Origin: Chamaea fasciata
Lineage: Eukaryota > Chordata > Aves > Passeriformes > Sylviidae
NCBI GenBank assembly: GCA_029207755.1
Contig: JARCOQ010000001.1
Coordinates: 96,936,140-97,000,139, forward strand
Direction: 5' to 3'
Length of the DNA stretch: 64,000 nt
Shown one piece after another: positions 1 to 14,325 of this stretch. A model generated the notes under the pieces. That model was not told the DNA's origin. It was given only the letters and a program-made list of their open reading frames with translations, and made no database searches. Position 1 is the first letter of the stretch, and each line of letters opens with the position of its first letter. Position numbers and translations under genes: made by a program.

Positions 1-2640
1 AATATTTGTAGTTAGTTTTCATACCTTGTGGCTTGGTGAACAAACCCACCAGGTCAGCCATACTGTGCCTCACAGGCCCGGCAAGCCAGTTCTTTATATA
101 GTACTGAGCACAGAGTGATGTCTTGACATGGCGTTGCAATGTTTGTGCTGTCCTGCTATACTGTGGCACATAATATCACCTCTCCCAGCAAGGCAGTGAT
201 GCAAACAACACTGAGCAACCTGAACCTGCACGAGAAGCTTTTTTTGGGGTGCTGAGAAAACTGACATAATTTTACTGGATCCGTTTAAAACCTAATGGCC
301 TTACCTCCCAGCTGATGCTTGGCACTCCTTGCTGTACTTGTCCTCACTTTTTGTGTCCTTTTCCACGGTATCTCACAGTCTGCAAGGGCTGTCTGTGGCT
401 GCATCATCTTTATGTCTACCTTTCATGGCCTTTTCTGCAAAACTCTTATAAAACAACCTTCCCGTTTTTTCTAAAAAGCCTTTAATTTCTGTTTTTTTCT
501 ATAACCTTGCTGAATATTCTCAAGATACTAATTAGAAGATTTGCAAATTGTTCTTGCTGTTAATAATGGTTTATCTTATGTCCTACAGATCCATTTCTTT
601 ATCAAGTAGTGGCAGGATGTTACAGATAATCGGAAAGACATAACTGTACAGAGATAAGACAGAAAAGAGTCCAATATTAATGTAAGAATCAGAGCTCAGC
701 GGAACACCTGCAGGGATTATATTACCTTGGTCTCAGTGTATCTGTAGCCATGATCTATATCTGAACAGGAAACACCCAAACTGTGACTTGAGTGACACCT
801 TGAAATCTTCCTGCATCTTTCAAAGAATTACACATACTGTGTCCTGCACTCAGACCTATTCATTATGAATAATTCCTTCACTAAATTTACATTCCTTGGA
901 ATGATCATCTTTATCCTCAGCATTGTCTGCTTGATATTTTGAGCAATACCTTCAAAGGTTTTGATACAGCCTTTCAGCCTATATTTACACAAAATTCCTC
1001 TCATTTGTTGCATAATGCAAGATGGCACTCAATTCTACCAGTGTTATTATATATCTCCATATATATTACATCAAACTCCCACTGCTTTAGGTTTGTGTCT
1101 TGAAAGATTCCTTTGTTGATATCATTTTAGGAGATAATTTAATCTTTCTAAATTTCTTCCAAAAATGCAAAACCTACTTAGGTTACTGCATTCCCTTAAA
1201 TGAAACACTAATTCTTAAATTTTTTACTTCCAACACCAACAAAAGTGGGGAATATAATAACAGCACAGTGTTTTGTTCAAATTTCAGCCCCTTCATTCCA
1301 GTCCTAATACATGAATTCACTTCAAAGACATGGAATTTTAAGGAGGCTTCATCGGAAAAAAGAAATACTGGATTTTTTTTTTTTCAGTTTACCAATGAAT
1401 AATGTACATGGAGAGACAAAAAATGGACACCTTTCTCCTTTTGTTTTCTGGTTTGTTTTGAGAGATTGCAATTCTTCAATTGCTTCTCTTTTAATTTCTT
1501 CATTTTCTACTCTGAAGATGTTGCCAAACAGTTCTCCTGAAGGGAACTTGTATTCTGAACCAGTCCTTAGCTCATATGCTTCTCTAACATATTTTCTTGA
1601 ATTGGATATGCAGTTCTAATTTGTGAAGTCACAAATCTTCCATAAGTCTCCAAGCTAGGTGCTCTCCAAGAGATAGGTGCAGTCTTTCCCAGGCAGAACA
1701 CAAGGAGGCCCTCTCCTTGCTCTTGCAACTAGTCTGATGTTTTTAGGCATAGAGGGTGATTCCACGAAGAAGCACATAATAAGAAATAGGAGCTGGTAAG
1801 TAGAGCTCAATATTCTACTCTGTCTGATAACCTGTGATGGAATGACCCTTGTTCAAAGCAGTATAAGGAAGAAGGAAGAGCCAGAGGAAGCATGGAAATG
1901 GTGGTAAGGATCAAAAGGAGAGTGAAAAGAAGAAATTAAGAGAGGGACACAAATGTGAAAATGTTTTCCTAAATTTAGACTCATGTAGAAAAAATAAATT
2001 AGAGGAAAGATAAAAAGAGTGGACAAAGCGAAAGAAAAAATGAAAAAGAAAGGAAATTAAATTGTTTCCTAAGTGATTTAGAAGACTTGGGCCCAAATTA
2101 CAGCTGTTTATGGATGAAACTCCATAAAAAAACCAAATCTGTTTCAAATTTGCATAAACTATTCTTCCTGTGTCTGAGTTTTGTATACAGGCAAGTCAAT
2201 CAGGAGTGCTGTAAGAGCGCTGATCGGATTGAGCTCCTTAGTGAAAATGACTGAAACATTTATTTGCTAATGTGAAGTCTAAAATGAGCAGAAAGTCTCA
2301 TCATGAACTAACCTTTGCAGAATAGTGCCTCCGTTGGGACTGGAAAGCATTATGGTACAGTAGGCGAACAGAGAAGTGATTCTGTCCCAGTAAGCTCCTT
2401 GAGCAGACACAGACATTGAAATGGAAACACTGCAACACATTCTGTGGACCTAATCTCTTCAAGTGCATAAAGCTGCACAGGGGAAGCCAGTGGAAGTTTT
2501 CAAAACCACCTCAGCACTAGTTTCACTTATTTCAGTAAGAATTACATGTCAGGACACCAGTGAGAATCCTGAGTTTTGTCAAAGGGTAAACAATGCGGAC
2601 AGACATTTTATATATGTGTTTGGAAGACACTTTAGAGTAT
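1..2640. other. Non-coding, apparently intergenic DNA
   Basis: AT-rich unique-looking sequence downstream of ADCY1. Open frames are short (102 codons at most), lack codon bias or recognisable motifs, and overlap one another. I see no gene, RNA or repeat that I can name. Confidence 0.5.
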
Positions 2641-3110
2641 AATAGAAAAGAACAGATTAGAATAGAAAGGAATAGAATATTTCGGTTGGAAGGGATCTTT
2701 AATGTTTATCCAGTCCAACTGCCTGACACTTTGGACTGACGAAAAGCTAAAGGATGTAATTAAGGGTATTGTCTGAATTACTCTTAAACACTGACAGGCA
2801 AAGGGAATCAACCACCTCTCCAGGACACTTTTTCCAGTGTGTGACCACCCTCTTGGTAAAGAAATGCTTCCTAATGTGCAGTCTAAAGTTCCCCCAATAC
2901 ATGTTGCTTTGAGCCATCCCCCCACTTCCTGGCACTGTGTACCAAGGAAGAGAGATTGGCACGTCCCTTTCCCTTCCCCGCTTCAGGAAGCTGTTGGGGG
3001 CAGTGAGATCACCCCTCGGTCTCCCCTCCAAACTAGACAAAACCAGTGTCCTCAGCTAGCATGTCTGCCAGTCCCTTCACCAGCAAAACCTTTGTTGAAA
3101 GCTTCAGAAA
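2641..3110 (-). mobile_element. CR1 LINE 3'-end fragment
   Basis: Reading on the plus strand, the A/G-rich AATAGAA tail is followed by GTTGGAAGGGATCTTTAATG, CAGTCCAACTGCCTGACA, GTAAAGAAATGCTTCCTAAT and TCCAAACTAGACAAAACCAG. These are the hallmark blocks of avian CR1 elements (CR1-F-like from memory), running 3' to 5' on this strand. It is 5'-truncated, as nearly all CR1 copies are, and its reverse transcriptase frame is broken. Confidence 0.85.
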
Positions 3111-6100
3111 CCAAGGATAACTATGGGTCCTTTTTAGTCTGGTAAACGAACTTTTCAGTGCCTGCAAAGCATTATGTACAATCTTGTTCTTCGGCAATTT
3201 TAAAGTTTTTGCCTTTTGGAACATTTTCTTCACATGTTAGTTATGTTAGGGTGAAAGTGGTACCTTTGCAACTGTTGGAGGTTCCCATTTTTCAGTGGGA
3301 CAATGACTTTTTTCTGGCCAGAGGCAAGATCAATATCTTTGTCTATGGTGTCCAGGAACAGACTTATGTATAGCATAATTTTAATTCCAATCTGATCATA
3401 GGACCACCTCATAAGGAGCCTCAGAGGAAGGCTTTAGGGAATCCTAGATAAACAGATGTAGTGATCTAATAACCTCTCAGTAAAAAAATGTCTTTGAACG
3501 AGCAAAACACTGAGTCATGATGTGTACTTCAGGTTATATATTTCTTCAGGTTTTGGTTATGACTGCTATACTGGACCTGTCCGGTTGGACAACAAATCTG
3601 ATCTTGTGCATTCAAACCATGATCTTGAACTACTTACTGGGATTCATGGCTTCTCAGAAAGTCAAACCCTTATTTAAATGTCTAAATTATCTTCCATATG
3701 ATTAATTTCAATAAGAGTTTGAGGAACTATGAGACTTGGCTCTTTGTCTCTGAACCATTTCAAATAGTCTTAAAAGTTTTTAATATGGGTGTTGATACAA
3801 AATTTTCACTGAGATCCTCCGATAGCAGGCAACTGGAAGTAGTATTCTAACTGCTATTTTTTTTCTGCTTTAATGTAATAGTAGGACTGAAGAAATAAGT
3901 TTCTTAAGGAACATACCTTTACATTTTACAGAAAAGTTCAGTGCCACATCCTCCCGCAGTTTAGACCAGTTTTCCCCTCAGATAGAGTGCCTGATGTCCA
4001 TATGAGAGGAAGATCAGTTTGTACACATATAGAGATGCTATAATATTAAGGTCAATTATAAAAGCTTAAAGCATTAAAAATTGTTGTCTCTCTTTGTTAA
4101 ACAAGGTTATAATACATAAGTAGCCAGGCTAAAACCATTGTGGGGGATGCCAAATTAAAAAAAAAAAAAAAAGGTTTTTTATGTAGAAGTCTAGAGGATC
4201 AGTATTTAACTTCAAAAAAATCTGATTACCTCAGCAGTAAGAAGTCAGGTATACTTTAGTAGCAGTAGAAGTCATTGACCTTGATGAAATCAATGTGTTA
4301 CCACTGCCTTTGTAATTGCGTCAATGATTCCTCTTGATTACACTCTTGTCTTACCAGAATGCCACTATGTGTTCTGTCTGCATGTTGTTTATTCACTAGT
4401 TGGTGTCCTATACACTTTCTACGTGTTTCTACACCCCACTAGTCAATCTGAGTTAATATTCAACTGGGACCTTTCCTCAGTAATGTGCTGTGTCTTTTCT
4501 GATACAACTGCTCCTTTTTAATTATATTGGCAGAGCTGCTGAGGAGCACATAACAGTATTGCCAAAGTTCAATAAACATATAAAGTAACTATAGAATTTG
4601 GGCGAAAACAGTCCATGCTGCTTTCATGACCTTTGGCAATAGTATGAGCCCAGTTTGGCCAATGCCAAACAAATATCTAGCTTCAAATCTCTCAGCAACC
4701 AGAAAAATGATGGTTTTTTTTTTAGTTTATTACATCCTATATTAAACTAAAAGTGCTGTGTTTGTGCAGTGCAGTAGCATGGCCAGACTGAGTATAGTCC
4801 TGTGCAGGAAATAAGGCCAGGTGAATATAAGTGGCTCTTGTGGCATTAGAATTGTGCAGATGAATCCCCAGGTGGTCTAAGCTGAGGGAATGCAAATTAA
4901 TTAATGAGAGTCCCCACTTACTTACTGAAGCAGAGCACTACTGATACGGAAGCTTATCTGCTTTGTCTGTGATGGTGTAGTAATTTATATGTCATACTGC
5001 CTCTGTGAAAGCCATCATTGGCATCTTCAGAGTGTGCCTTTAAATGAAAAGGTAAATACCTTGATAATAATGACTACTTCATCACTAGCTTCTTCCTTTC
5101 TAGCTCTTTATGGCTAAATCTAATGACAGTTAACCAATGGCTGGTTTAAAATACACGAACAGTGTAAGCCTGGGAGACTCATGTTAATGTAACATTAAAA
5201 ACTAGTTTCTGTTCTCTGAGCTTTGAGCCTGGAAACCTATGCAAAACTTCTGCTGAAACTGACAGCTGAACTGATCTGCACAAGACTGCATATTAGGATC
5301 AGACCAGGACTCCTAAGCGGCCTGACTATATCTCAAGATCCCCATCCTTAAATGCTCTCTTGACAGTTTAGGGTTTCATGAGAGCCAAAAATGTCACAGA
5401 GAGTTTCTAATACATGGCTTACATTACAGCTATGACTCTTTTTTTTTTTCCATCATAGTGACCCAAAAAAGAATATGGTACAAGATTTGATACCTGCATA
5501 ATTGTTTCCTTCCATTGAACATCATGTTCTGCCAGCAGAAATGGCATTAGATGACCCACTCCTCTAGGGAATGGCTGCAAAACTGGAAGAATTTGACATA
5601 GATACAATGGCAATGCACCAAGGTACACAATGGTCAATGTACACAGTGTTCTCATTTTCTATTCTCCCCTTCTGCCTGTTTGAAATCGACAATATCCTCT
5701 GGTAATATTTTTGGGCAAGAACCTCAATTTCAGTCCTGTGTGGTTTATGCTATGGAAACACTGTCTGGAATTCCTCATGTCCAAAAGTGTTACCAGAAGG
5801 GTGAAAATCTAATGCTGATACTGCCTCATTCTTTAAGCAAAATGAATTCTCATACTGTCTCTGAAGTGATTTGGCTGTGTAATGGGGCATGGCAAAAAAA
5901 GGTCTCCAAACAATGACCTGAGTCATTAATACAGAACATATACTATCTCATTAACATGTGTCTGTGAGTGTACATATTTTATACACAAGTATAAATAGCT
6001 CTGTGTGTATTCATGTACATAGAATTCCCCAAAACAACACTCGAAGGGTTACACATTTTAGTGTTAAGAGAAAGCCTTAAAATACCAGTGTGGCAGAATA

Positions 6101-7069
6101 GACACAATGAAAGGTGAAGGGCAGATTTTCAGTTTATTTATGTCCTTTTGACTTTAGTGAAATCATTCTGATTTACACTTAGGAAAGTCTGGCATGTTGT
6201 CTTTCAGAAGGGAAAACTGGCTACGTAAGACCACAAACACTTCTCGCTAATGTAAGGGCAAAACAAGAACAGTTCCATCACACTCCCTGACAACACTGTA
6301 ATTCTGTACAACTCACACTGTTCTCTCTAACCTGCAAGAAAAACAGCTGGGAAGACTCTGTCTAGCATTTGGTTTAAAACTGCTTGCATCTGAGCCCAGG
6401 CTGTTGTACATCACGGGGAACCCTGCATTTCCAAGTTATCTCAGGGTATATCTTCATTGACAGGGATTAGGCACGTGAGCACCTCTGCTTCTGCTCTGAG
6501 CTGGCCAGATGGGAATATGCTGACATTTGGAAGTGGTACAATCAAATAGCTTTGAACTACCCAAACGTAGTGATTCTCTTGTGAGGCATATTACCTGATA
6601 AAACTGTTTTAAAATCAATTTTAAGTTAACGTATGCAATTTTCCTCTCAGGTTGGCTCTGTATCTTGCACAACATGAACTGCCTACAAAATCTACACTTG
6701 GCCCAAATTGACCAATAATTTCTGCTTTGTGGAAAGGGAGAGATAAGCTTCCCCTCCCTGTCTGCTAGTCTGTGTGGCAGGTATTTGGCTGGTCATTGCA
6801 TATTTACTTTCTCCTGCTTGCACAGTGAATGGTACACTTGGTCCAAGCAGGTTTACACCATGGTCAATGCAGAAAATCAACGAGACTCACAAGGGAGCTG
6901 AATTGTTCTCATGAGATTCTTCAGTTCAAAGTAATTCTGAAAGCAGAATTGCAGCATTTCTAGAGGCATCTTCATAGCTTGAAAACTGAGAAGTTGTAGC
7001 TGGACCCTCTGAGAGGCAGCTTGGTATATAATAATGAATCCAACTTGATTTTAAAAAACAAACAAAAAA
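3111..7069. other. Non-coding, apparently intergenic DNA
   Basis: No gene recognised. It contains a poly(A) run near 4157-4172 and a few T runs. A 78-codon minus-strand frame at 5419-5655 begins with a hydrophobic stretch but matches nothing I know and is short enough to be chance. Confidence 0.45.
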
Positions 7070-7139
7070 ATCCCAAACAACCCCTCCCCCACAAAAGCCA
7101 AACCAAAACAAAAACAACAATCTCAAACAGCTGTTTATT
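7070..7139 (-). terminator. Candidate ADCY1 poly(A) signal with G/U-rich downstream element
   Basis: On the minus strand AATAAA occupies 7139-7134, followed within about 15-20 nt by a long stretch made almost only of G and T (7118 down to 7070). That is the usual arrangement of hexamer, cleavage site and downstream element. A second AATAAA lies just upstream near 7158. The same G/T tract could also be plain low-complexity sequence. Confidence 0.4.
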
Positions 7140-7428
7140 CAAGCAAATTTTTCCTTTATTTTCAGTTTGATTCCATAAATTATAATAGTGCAAACACTCA
7201 GTATAAAAGTTGCAATAAGAAATTTACATTCACATTTAACATTTCAGTCCATTCACTTTTTAACATAAAAATAGGACAAATATTCAATTGCTCTTTTCAA
7301 TTTAACAATCCTGAAAAAGACTGGAAGATACTCTACAATAATATATTTACATAAAAATAGACCCGTATTATTAATGAAAATCTATCATTAGAAGTTACCC
7401 AGTGTTAAGTTATTGTACTGTACTATGT

Positions 7429-7452
7429 ATATACATATATATATATATATGT
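7429..7452. repeat. Short TA-rich microsatellite
   Basis: TA dinucleotides with a few interruptions (TATACATATATATATATATG). It lies in the proposed 3'UTR of ADCY1. Confidence 0.7.
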
Positions 7453-10400
7453 AGTGTATAGCTATAAAGATAAAAAGATTATTTTTAGGTTCAGTGGGCT
7501 ATAGCAGTTGGAATAATGACATCTTGACTTACTAGTTCACTCCTTGAAGTTAGGACTATCCATTTTACTTATGTAGATGTTTCTTTTGTTATACAGTAGG
7601 CCTCCTCCTGGTCCTTTTGAAGTCATTGGTCACACCAAATTTGATATGGCAGAGGAATAGACATTAGAATAAGGCCTAATCTAAAAACTCAATAATTGTT
7701 GAAGTTAATATTTTCATTAATTTTACTGGGCTGTAAACAAGACTAAAAGTTCTACTGAAAACTTTCATGGTAATAAATACAGAGAAGAATGCATTGGTTT
7801 TCCCATATGTCTACCTGATGAAAATAATTATTTTTTCCACAAATTCTAAGGAAATATTCAAGTTAGTCCAGAAGCAATGCAAATTTTTTTGCCAACATCT
7901 GCAAGTTAAGTAGCTGATTAGATTCCTCTTGCGCAGTCTTCTTCCTGAATGTTTAAATTCAACCAGCCTTGTAATACTCCAAAGCCTGTATCTTTCCACT
8001 AATATTTTAGTAAGAGTGGTATCCAGACACAGACAACACAACTGCTCTTGAAATGGGTTTGCATGTTCTTGTTAAACTGCTAGGGAACATGAGTTAGGCT
8101 ACACCACTCTTTCTTATCTGTATTTCTTTTTTGGGCCCTTGAGCAGAGATGCTGCTCTGCTCACTGATAGCAGATTGAAGCCTTATTGCCCAGCTTGCCC
8201 CCGGCTGCTGGTGCCTGCACTCCCACCACAAGGAATGTTTATGTGCCCTTTCAGGTTTGTTGTCACATATACTGCTTCCTAATGAGATTATGTTAAATGT
8301 ATTTCTTTTCCCCAAAACATCTATTTTATATTACAAAATCAACTTTTTGAAAATACATTTTCTTTTTGCAAAAGAAGTTTGACAACCAAGTGACAGAGGA
8401 CCTATAGAGGGAGATGGTAAAGCAGGCCTGAGTGGACAGTAAACACCTCAACAAAAATATGATGGCACTGAAAAGCTGAGGGTGAGTTAAGGGTAGAAGG
8501 GGTACCAGTTTCTGAAGAAGCAGTATTTTATGAGCTGTAGGTCATATTTAACATGCAAAGAAGACTTATGTGGTGTTAAAGGCAGGCAGGTATGTCTAGC
8601 TCCATCTCCTCTTATTGCTATGGTATTTAATACATTTAAATATTTATAGGATGCTTAAATTATGGATAAGCCTATAATGGACTCTCTGTCATCATGTGTA
8701 GGCAGACTAATTTTGTTTGTAGAACACAAGCTCTGTGTGGTCTTTTGCTTCCTACCTTAGGCTGCTGAACATTAATTATAAAACACTTTTAAATATTTTC
8801 AATTAATAGATTGGAAAAATGCTTAGCATCTTATTTCCAAGCAGAACCTATGTGCCAGCAGGGCAGAAGTTAACCTCTAGACACCGGAGAGTACAAGAAT
8901 TTACCAGCAGGATAAAATCCAGACAGATGTTCTTTGCAACGTAAGTTTTAAAGACAGGGATTTTAAGAGATGGTTCAAATTTGACTGAATCTACTTGAAA
9001 CTGTGAAATGTGTGTCAGAATTTACCTCTGTCAGAATTTCAAAGAAAATAATATCACTGCTCTAAGATTCTCTGTATTGAAAAAGTAGCTGTTCTTGGAT
9101 TCTAGTTTTTAGACTAGTAAGCATTGCTTTCATTCTTACTGTATTCTCTAATATTTTTCAAAGCTACTTCTCTGTAATAACCAGGTGTTTGAATGCAGAA
9201 AAGAAACTCTCTGTTTGCTTTGTCTAAGTTCAGTTTTGTACAGACAATTATACTTTTAAATGAAAGCAAGTTATGCAATCTCCTTTGTTTTTCCTTATTG
9301 AGCCCTAGTAATGTTACTGTAAAAAAAGCAGGAATTCTAAGTTAAGAAGAATCTCTACCATAGCAAATAAAAATATAATTATCGTGAAGCTATTTTGATG
9401 GCACAGGTAATTAATTTTCATTTACATTTCATTGAAAATTTTTGATATATTGTTCGAATGGCATTTGAAATGTAAGAACAGACAACCTTTGCACCCATGT
9501 GCAGTAAGGAGCAAAAGACATGAGAAATCACCTGAGTAACTTCAATATGCCAGCTGAAGGTTTTTGTAACTGATACCAGTACAGACAGGTCTAGGATTAA
9601 AGCAGAAGGTCAGGCACTTGAAAGTAAGACATGATAGTGTGCACAACCATAGTAATTAAACCCCACTTTAGCCCACAACAAGAACTGTTTGTTAGCTGTT
9701 TTACCAGCAGGCTAACCTACATCTAGGAAACCTGAAAGTCCAGTTACAAGGTGTTCTGGAGAGGAGAGCAGCCAGCTTTGTAAAAGGAATCTCAAACTAT
9801 CTGAAAATATTTTCTGCAGAACTCAGATCACTGTATGTGCTAAGCTTTCTAGAAAACCTATTCTTCAGCTTGGACCCATATATACCTGTGTATGGCCTCC
9901 TTCCACAAACAAATGGAGCATTCCTTGCATCCACATAGCTGTACTGGTAGTAAACCAAAGTAGGAAAGGAATTAATAAAAAAAATCTTCACAGTGATGCA
10001 GCACTTTTTTGTTCCTTCAGTTTTATGCAGGTGTGTTATGTCTGATGCCACAGAAGGCATAAAATGGGGATCCTAATATAAAGAAGTAGATCCTTCAGCA
10101 TGCAGTAAGGCACAAGCAAAACCAGGTTCTTTCAGGGCATACATGATGTACGTTAACCAATGCTGATTTGAATTCCAAGGTGCTTCCTTATGATCAAAAA
10201 ACAGATGTTGAAGGTGACAACCCCCAACTATTTCCAATAATTCCTTCTGAAATTCTGGAAGTAGTTCACCAGGACATCTTGAACATTTTTGTAAATGTGA
10301 ACTGACACAAATCTCAGAAACTGATTTGACCATGCAATTAAACACAAGCCTTATTTTTGTTGCACTACAAACCTGGTTAAGTACTCTCAGATCAGATACT

Positions 10401-11223
10401 CCAGACTTGTCCCATGTCACTGAGTTTTACCACTGACTTCAGAAGAGTACTGGCTTTTCACCTTTTTCTTTCAGCAACTGCTATCTTGCAGGCTACTTTT
10501 TTTGTTGTTGTTTTGTACTCTTGCTAGCTTTGCCCACTTTTTTTTCTTCTTTCCTTCTTTTTATCCTTGCACCATTCAGATTGTAAATCACCTTGGGCCA
10601 CCCAAGAAGTGTGATATTTTGAAGAGGAATTAAAAAGCAACAGGCAGCCACTCCCTTATATGTACTTTTTCCATTATTTACATTATTATATTTATTAATG
10701 ATTTAGATTTGGCCTGAGAACTCAGTGGGAGATGAGATTAAAAGGATCAATGATCTAAAAATTGCCTATTCAGAGTTCTGGAAAACAGCAATCATAAACA
10801 GGGTTGGGCTACAGGAGCAGTGTCTAGATTGTCATTATTCACAACAATTACACTTCATTGAGATGTAAAACCCACTGAATTTGAGATGAATTAGTTTATG
10901 ACAGCTAGAAACCCTTAGTGACTAGAATGAAGACAGTTGTCAGTACAAGGTAGTGGTTTTTCTCTGCAGGCAACAGGGATATATTGTATGAACCTGCTTC
11001 TTAGGATGACAAAAGTACTAGCAGAAGCTGTACTCTTTAGTTAACCCTACAGTCACCTGATTAAACAAATGAATTAACAGATTTCTGAATCCAATTATAA
11101 AACTAGCTCAAACTGTAAAATGCAAATCCTTATCCAAAGCAGAAAGTATTCACAGTCCACAGCCTTTTCTCTTTGCCGCAAGACTCAGTATTATGCTTCT
11201 CAAATATATTGGTGTGCGAAATA

Positions 11224-11263
11224 CCTTCAGAATTTTAAGTTTTCCTTCAGAATTTTAAGTTTT
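11224..11263. repeat. 20-bp tandem duplication, two copies
   Basis: The unit CCTTCAGAATTTTAAGTTTT occurs twice in direct succession without mismatch, indicating a recent local duplication. Confidence 0.9.
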
Positions 11264-11539
11264 ATTCATCAGCTTGATCAGAAAAATCAGGTAGAGGATT
11301 GGATATTGATTTCTTATTCCAATGTAACTAGTTGACATCAGCCTCAAGCTGTGAATTAGGCTGTGATGCCTAAGGGAGACATCTCTGGAAGCATGGAATT
11401 AACACAGAAGCCAGATGGCTCAAAGCCAGATAAACCCAGTAATTTTTCTCTGGATAGTTTTGTTAAATACTTTCTGCTTAGCAACAGAAATGATTTTGAA
11501 AATAAGTAAATAAATCTGACAGAAATAAGGCAACAAAAT

Positions 11540-11612
11540 TTATATATATATATATATATATATAAACACACACACACACACACACACATATATGTATATA
11601 TGTATGTATCCA
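11540..11612. repeat. Compound (TA)n(CA)n microsatellite
   Basis: About 12 TA units run directly into about 12 CA units, then imperfect TATG units. In the proposed ADCY1 3'UTR the transcript strand reads (UG)n(UA)n. Confidence 0.95.
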
Positions 11613-14214
11613 GGAAAACCACCTATTTGCATTATATACTTTTCACATACAATAACTTATTATCGCATTAGAAATATACTCTGGGTAACGTTAATGGGCC
11701 AAATTCACCTTCTTTGCCTTCCATAGTGTTGCACCTGCATACAGCAAAGGTGGATTTGACACCTGGTCCTTCTTGATGACAATACTACATCAAGTGCAGT
11801 ATCAGAGAATAACCATGAATATCAGATACTACACCATTTTGAACTGGAGTATTGGTTTGCTTTTTATATTACAGAAAGTAGTTTATTGCTTCTAATGACC
11901 AGAAGGTACCTTATAAAGACAGCTTAGATGTTGATAACACTTTTCATATACTGTGTTATGAACCTTGAAACACTGAGGTTGGCAGATCACAATCATGAAG
12001 TTATTTTTCTTCTTTATTTTCTGTTTGTATTTTGATTTGCTGAATGCACATGCAGCTAGTGATTTAACTGTGCCAGAAGTGATATGTCAAAAACATTTAG
12101 GAAAACTTACTGTTTTGTTTTACTGAAGTCAGGCATGAATGGCATGCAGTACATTGCAAGGAAAACCAAAAAGACATCCATTTTAAAAGTATATATAATT
12201 TCCATGCACATGTAAAATGCCTCTTACAAAAATCATTAATTTTGTTAAAAGTGTGCCTTTTTGACTCTTTTTATACAAGTGTACATGCAATTACTGGTCC
12301 AAGCTAAAACTATTTACAAAATTTCATAGTACAATACATCTTTTAAAGTGAATAATACATGAAAGGCCAATGTTTTTTTGTTGTTTTATAACACTGTACA
12401 AGATTAAAAATAAGGCATTATAATACAGGTTTATCTCAAATTAAAAAAATGTTAATTTTCACTGTAATACAAAACTCTAACTTGAAAGAATATTATGGCT
12501 AAATAGTCCTCCTGCCTGGGCAGAGCACATACAGAATCTGGACTTGCTGATGTAAAGAAAATGCATTCTTTCTGCTACAAGCAGGAATCCAACACAGGAA
12601 AATGATTCAGGCTACTTACTAATGTGCTCAGACTCTTGAAAGCACTGAAATGGCACAGGTCATATACTGTTTCCCTTCCAACAGTGACACCCAACTACTT
12701 TATTTTGCCTGACAGATTAATTACAGGCAAAATTGTGAAAGATATTTCGGTGCTTGACCTACTCTTGGTTGCTAGTGTTGTAAAATATTCAGTTCAGTAT
12801 TGACATGAGACATTGCTATAACCCAAAGCAGAACTTGGCCTAAAGAAACTCAACTCCTGACCTTTACAAGCATACTAAACTGATGACTGCTGCAGGCCTT
12901 ATGGATACATAAGGGGATGCAGATTCAGCCCTAACAAGCTGAAGCTTTTGGCTCTCAGTCTCACACAGGGAAAGAAAGGGAAAAATCTGTGTTTGTTTGG
13001 TGAAGATAAGGGAGTGTCACTAGCCTCAGTGCAAAGCAGCTACAAAACACCATGCATTTTACAGGCTGCATAAAATAGATTTCTAGTCAATGTAAATGGA
13101 ATATGTTCAGAAATATCTAGCCAGTAATCCAATGGAATGCCAGTTTGCAATCTCAGCACAGAATAATAATTAAAAAACCATTTGAAGATAAAGGTTGTAT
13201 AGGAACACTTAGAAATTAGCTCTCAAGACTAAAGATCTCCAACGCTTATATGCTTATATAAAGGATGAAAGACTTCAATTATTACTACTATCTGAAAGAG
13301 AAAACATGCAATCTGTTGTGAAATATTGTGCCTGCTATTGACAGACATTGACATGCCAAAATGGCATCACTTTGTTGTAGCGCTTGTATCTGTTAATTGT
13401 TTCAAGCTAACAGCTGCACAAAACAGTGAACAGAACTACAGGAGGCTATTCTTTCCATAAATCAACAAGTTCCTATCCTCAGATGAACACTAGGGACTTT
13501 TGGTTGCTGTGAGGCTACAGCAAGGTTACCCAGGCAAAAATTACAGCACTTGACCAGAAAATTAAAATATGCAAAACAGGCAATACAACTGCATGAAATA
13601 AGAGGGACACAGCACAAATCCCACAGGGAAATCCAGGGAAATCCTTCTGATGATTTTTAGGGATAAAGGAGTGGGCCACATACCATCTTAGGACAATTAC
13701 CAATAAAAATTTTGCTTACAGTCTTTATTTTGGCAGAAAATGTGCATTTATGAGGTTTTCAGAGGTATTACTTCCATGTATATTTCCCCTCTTTCTATGT
13801 ATAAAACTTATTAAACATGTCAAAGAATGCAGAAGAGCTGAGAGATTAAATATGTCATTTAAAGCTGTCATGCAAAAGCTGAAATTAAACAAATGTGGAC
13901 AGAACAGGGAAATAGGGAAAAACTATATGAATAAAGAGGGAAAGCATAAAGATAAGGGCACAGCTTCATTACATCATTATTTCAATGGGCACTTAGCATT
14001 CATTGTTGAAATGGCTGCTGAATCCTGCCTATCATTTTTACATTGTATTTGACTACTTTGTACCTTAGCTGAACTTTCTTAATAAATATTTACTGCTAAG
14101 TCGAGGACTACAAAGTAATATATAGTTTTCCCCATGGTAAAACCACCACCACCAACCATAATAAAAATATAAAAACACTAATGATAGGATAATGATGTTA
14201 ATGATAATGAACTT

Positions 14215-14325
14215 AATGAGAGTGATGTTAACCTGGTTTATTGGAAGGTGTCCCTGCCTATGGACACATAGGGTTGGAACAAGATGATCTTTAAGGTTCA
14301 TTCCAACCCAAAGCATTCTATAAAT
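14215..14325 (+). mobile_element. CR1 LINE 3'-end fragment
   Basis: GGTGTCCCTGCCTATGG, GGTTGGAACAAGATGATCTT and TTCCAACCCAAAGCATTCTA are the last blocks of a CR1 element in plus orientation. Only about 110 bp survive. It lies inside the proposed ADCY1 3'UTR, antisense to the gene. Confidence 0.85.

Noticed and set aside
2632..3145. Overlapping frames of 97-102 codons on both strands
   Set aside because: They fall in the CR1 fragment at 2641-3110 and are not the reverse transcriptase frame.
5419..5655. 78-codon minus-strand frame with a signal-peptide-like start
   Set aside because: Short, with no recognisable protein and no supporting exon nearby.
10073..10420. 115-codon minus-strand frame
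   Set aside because: Lies in the proposed 3'UTR, with no recognisable motif and a length compatible with chance.
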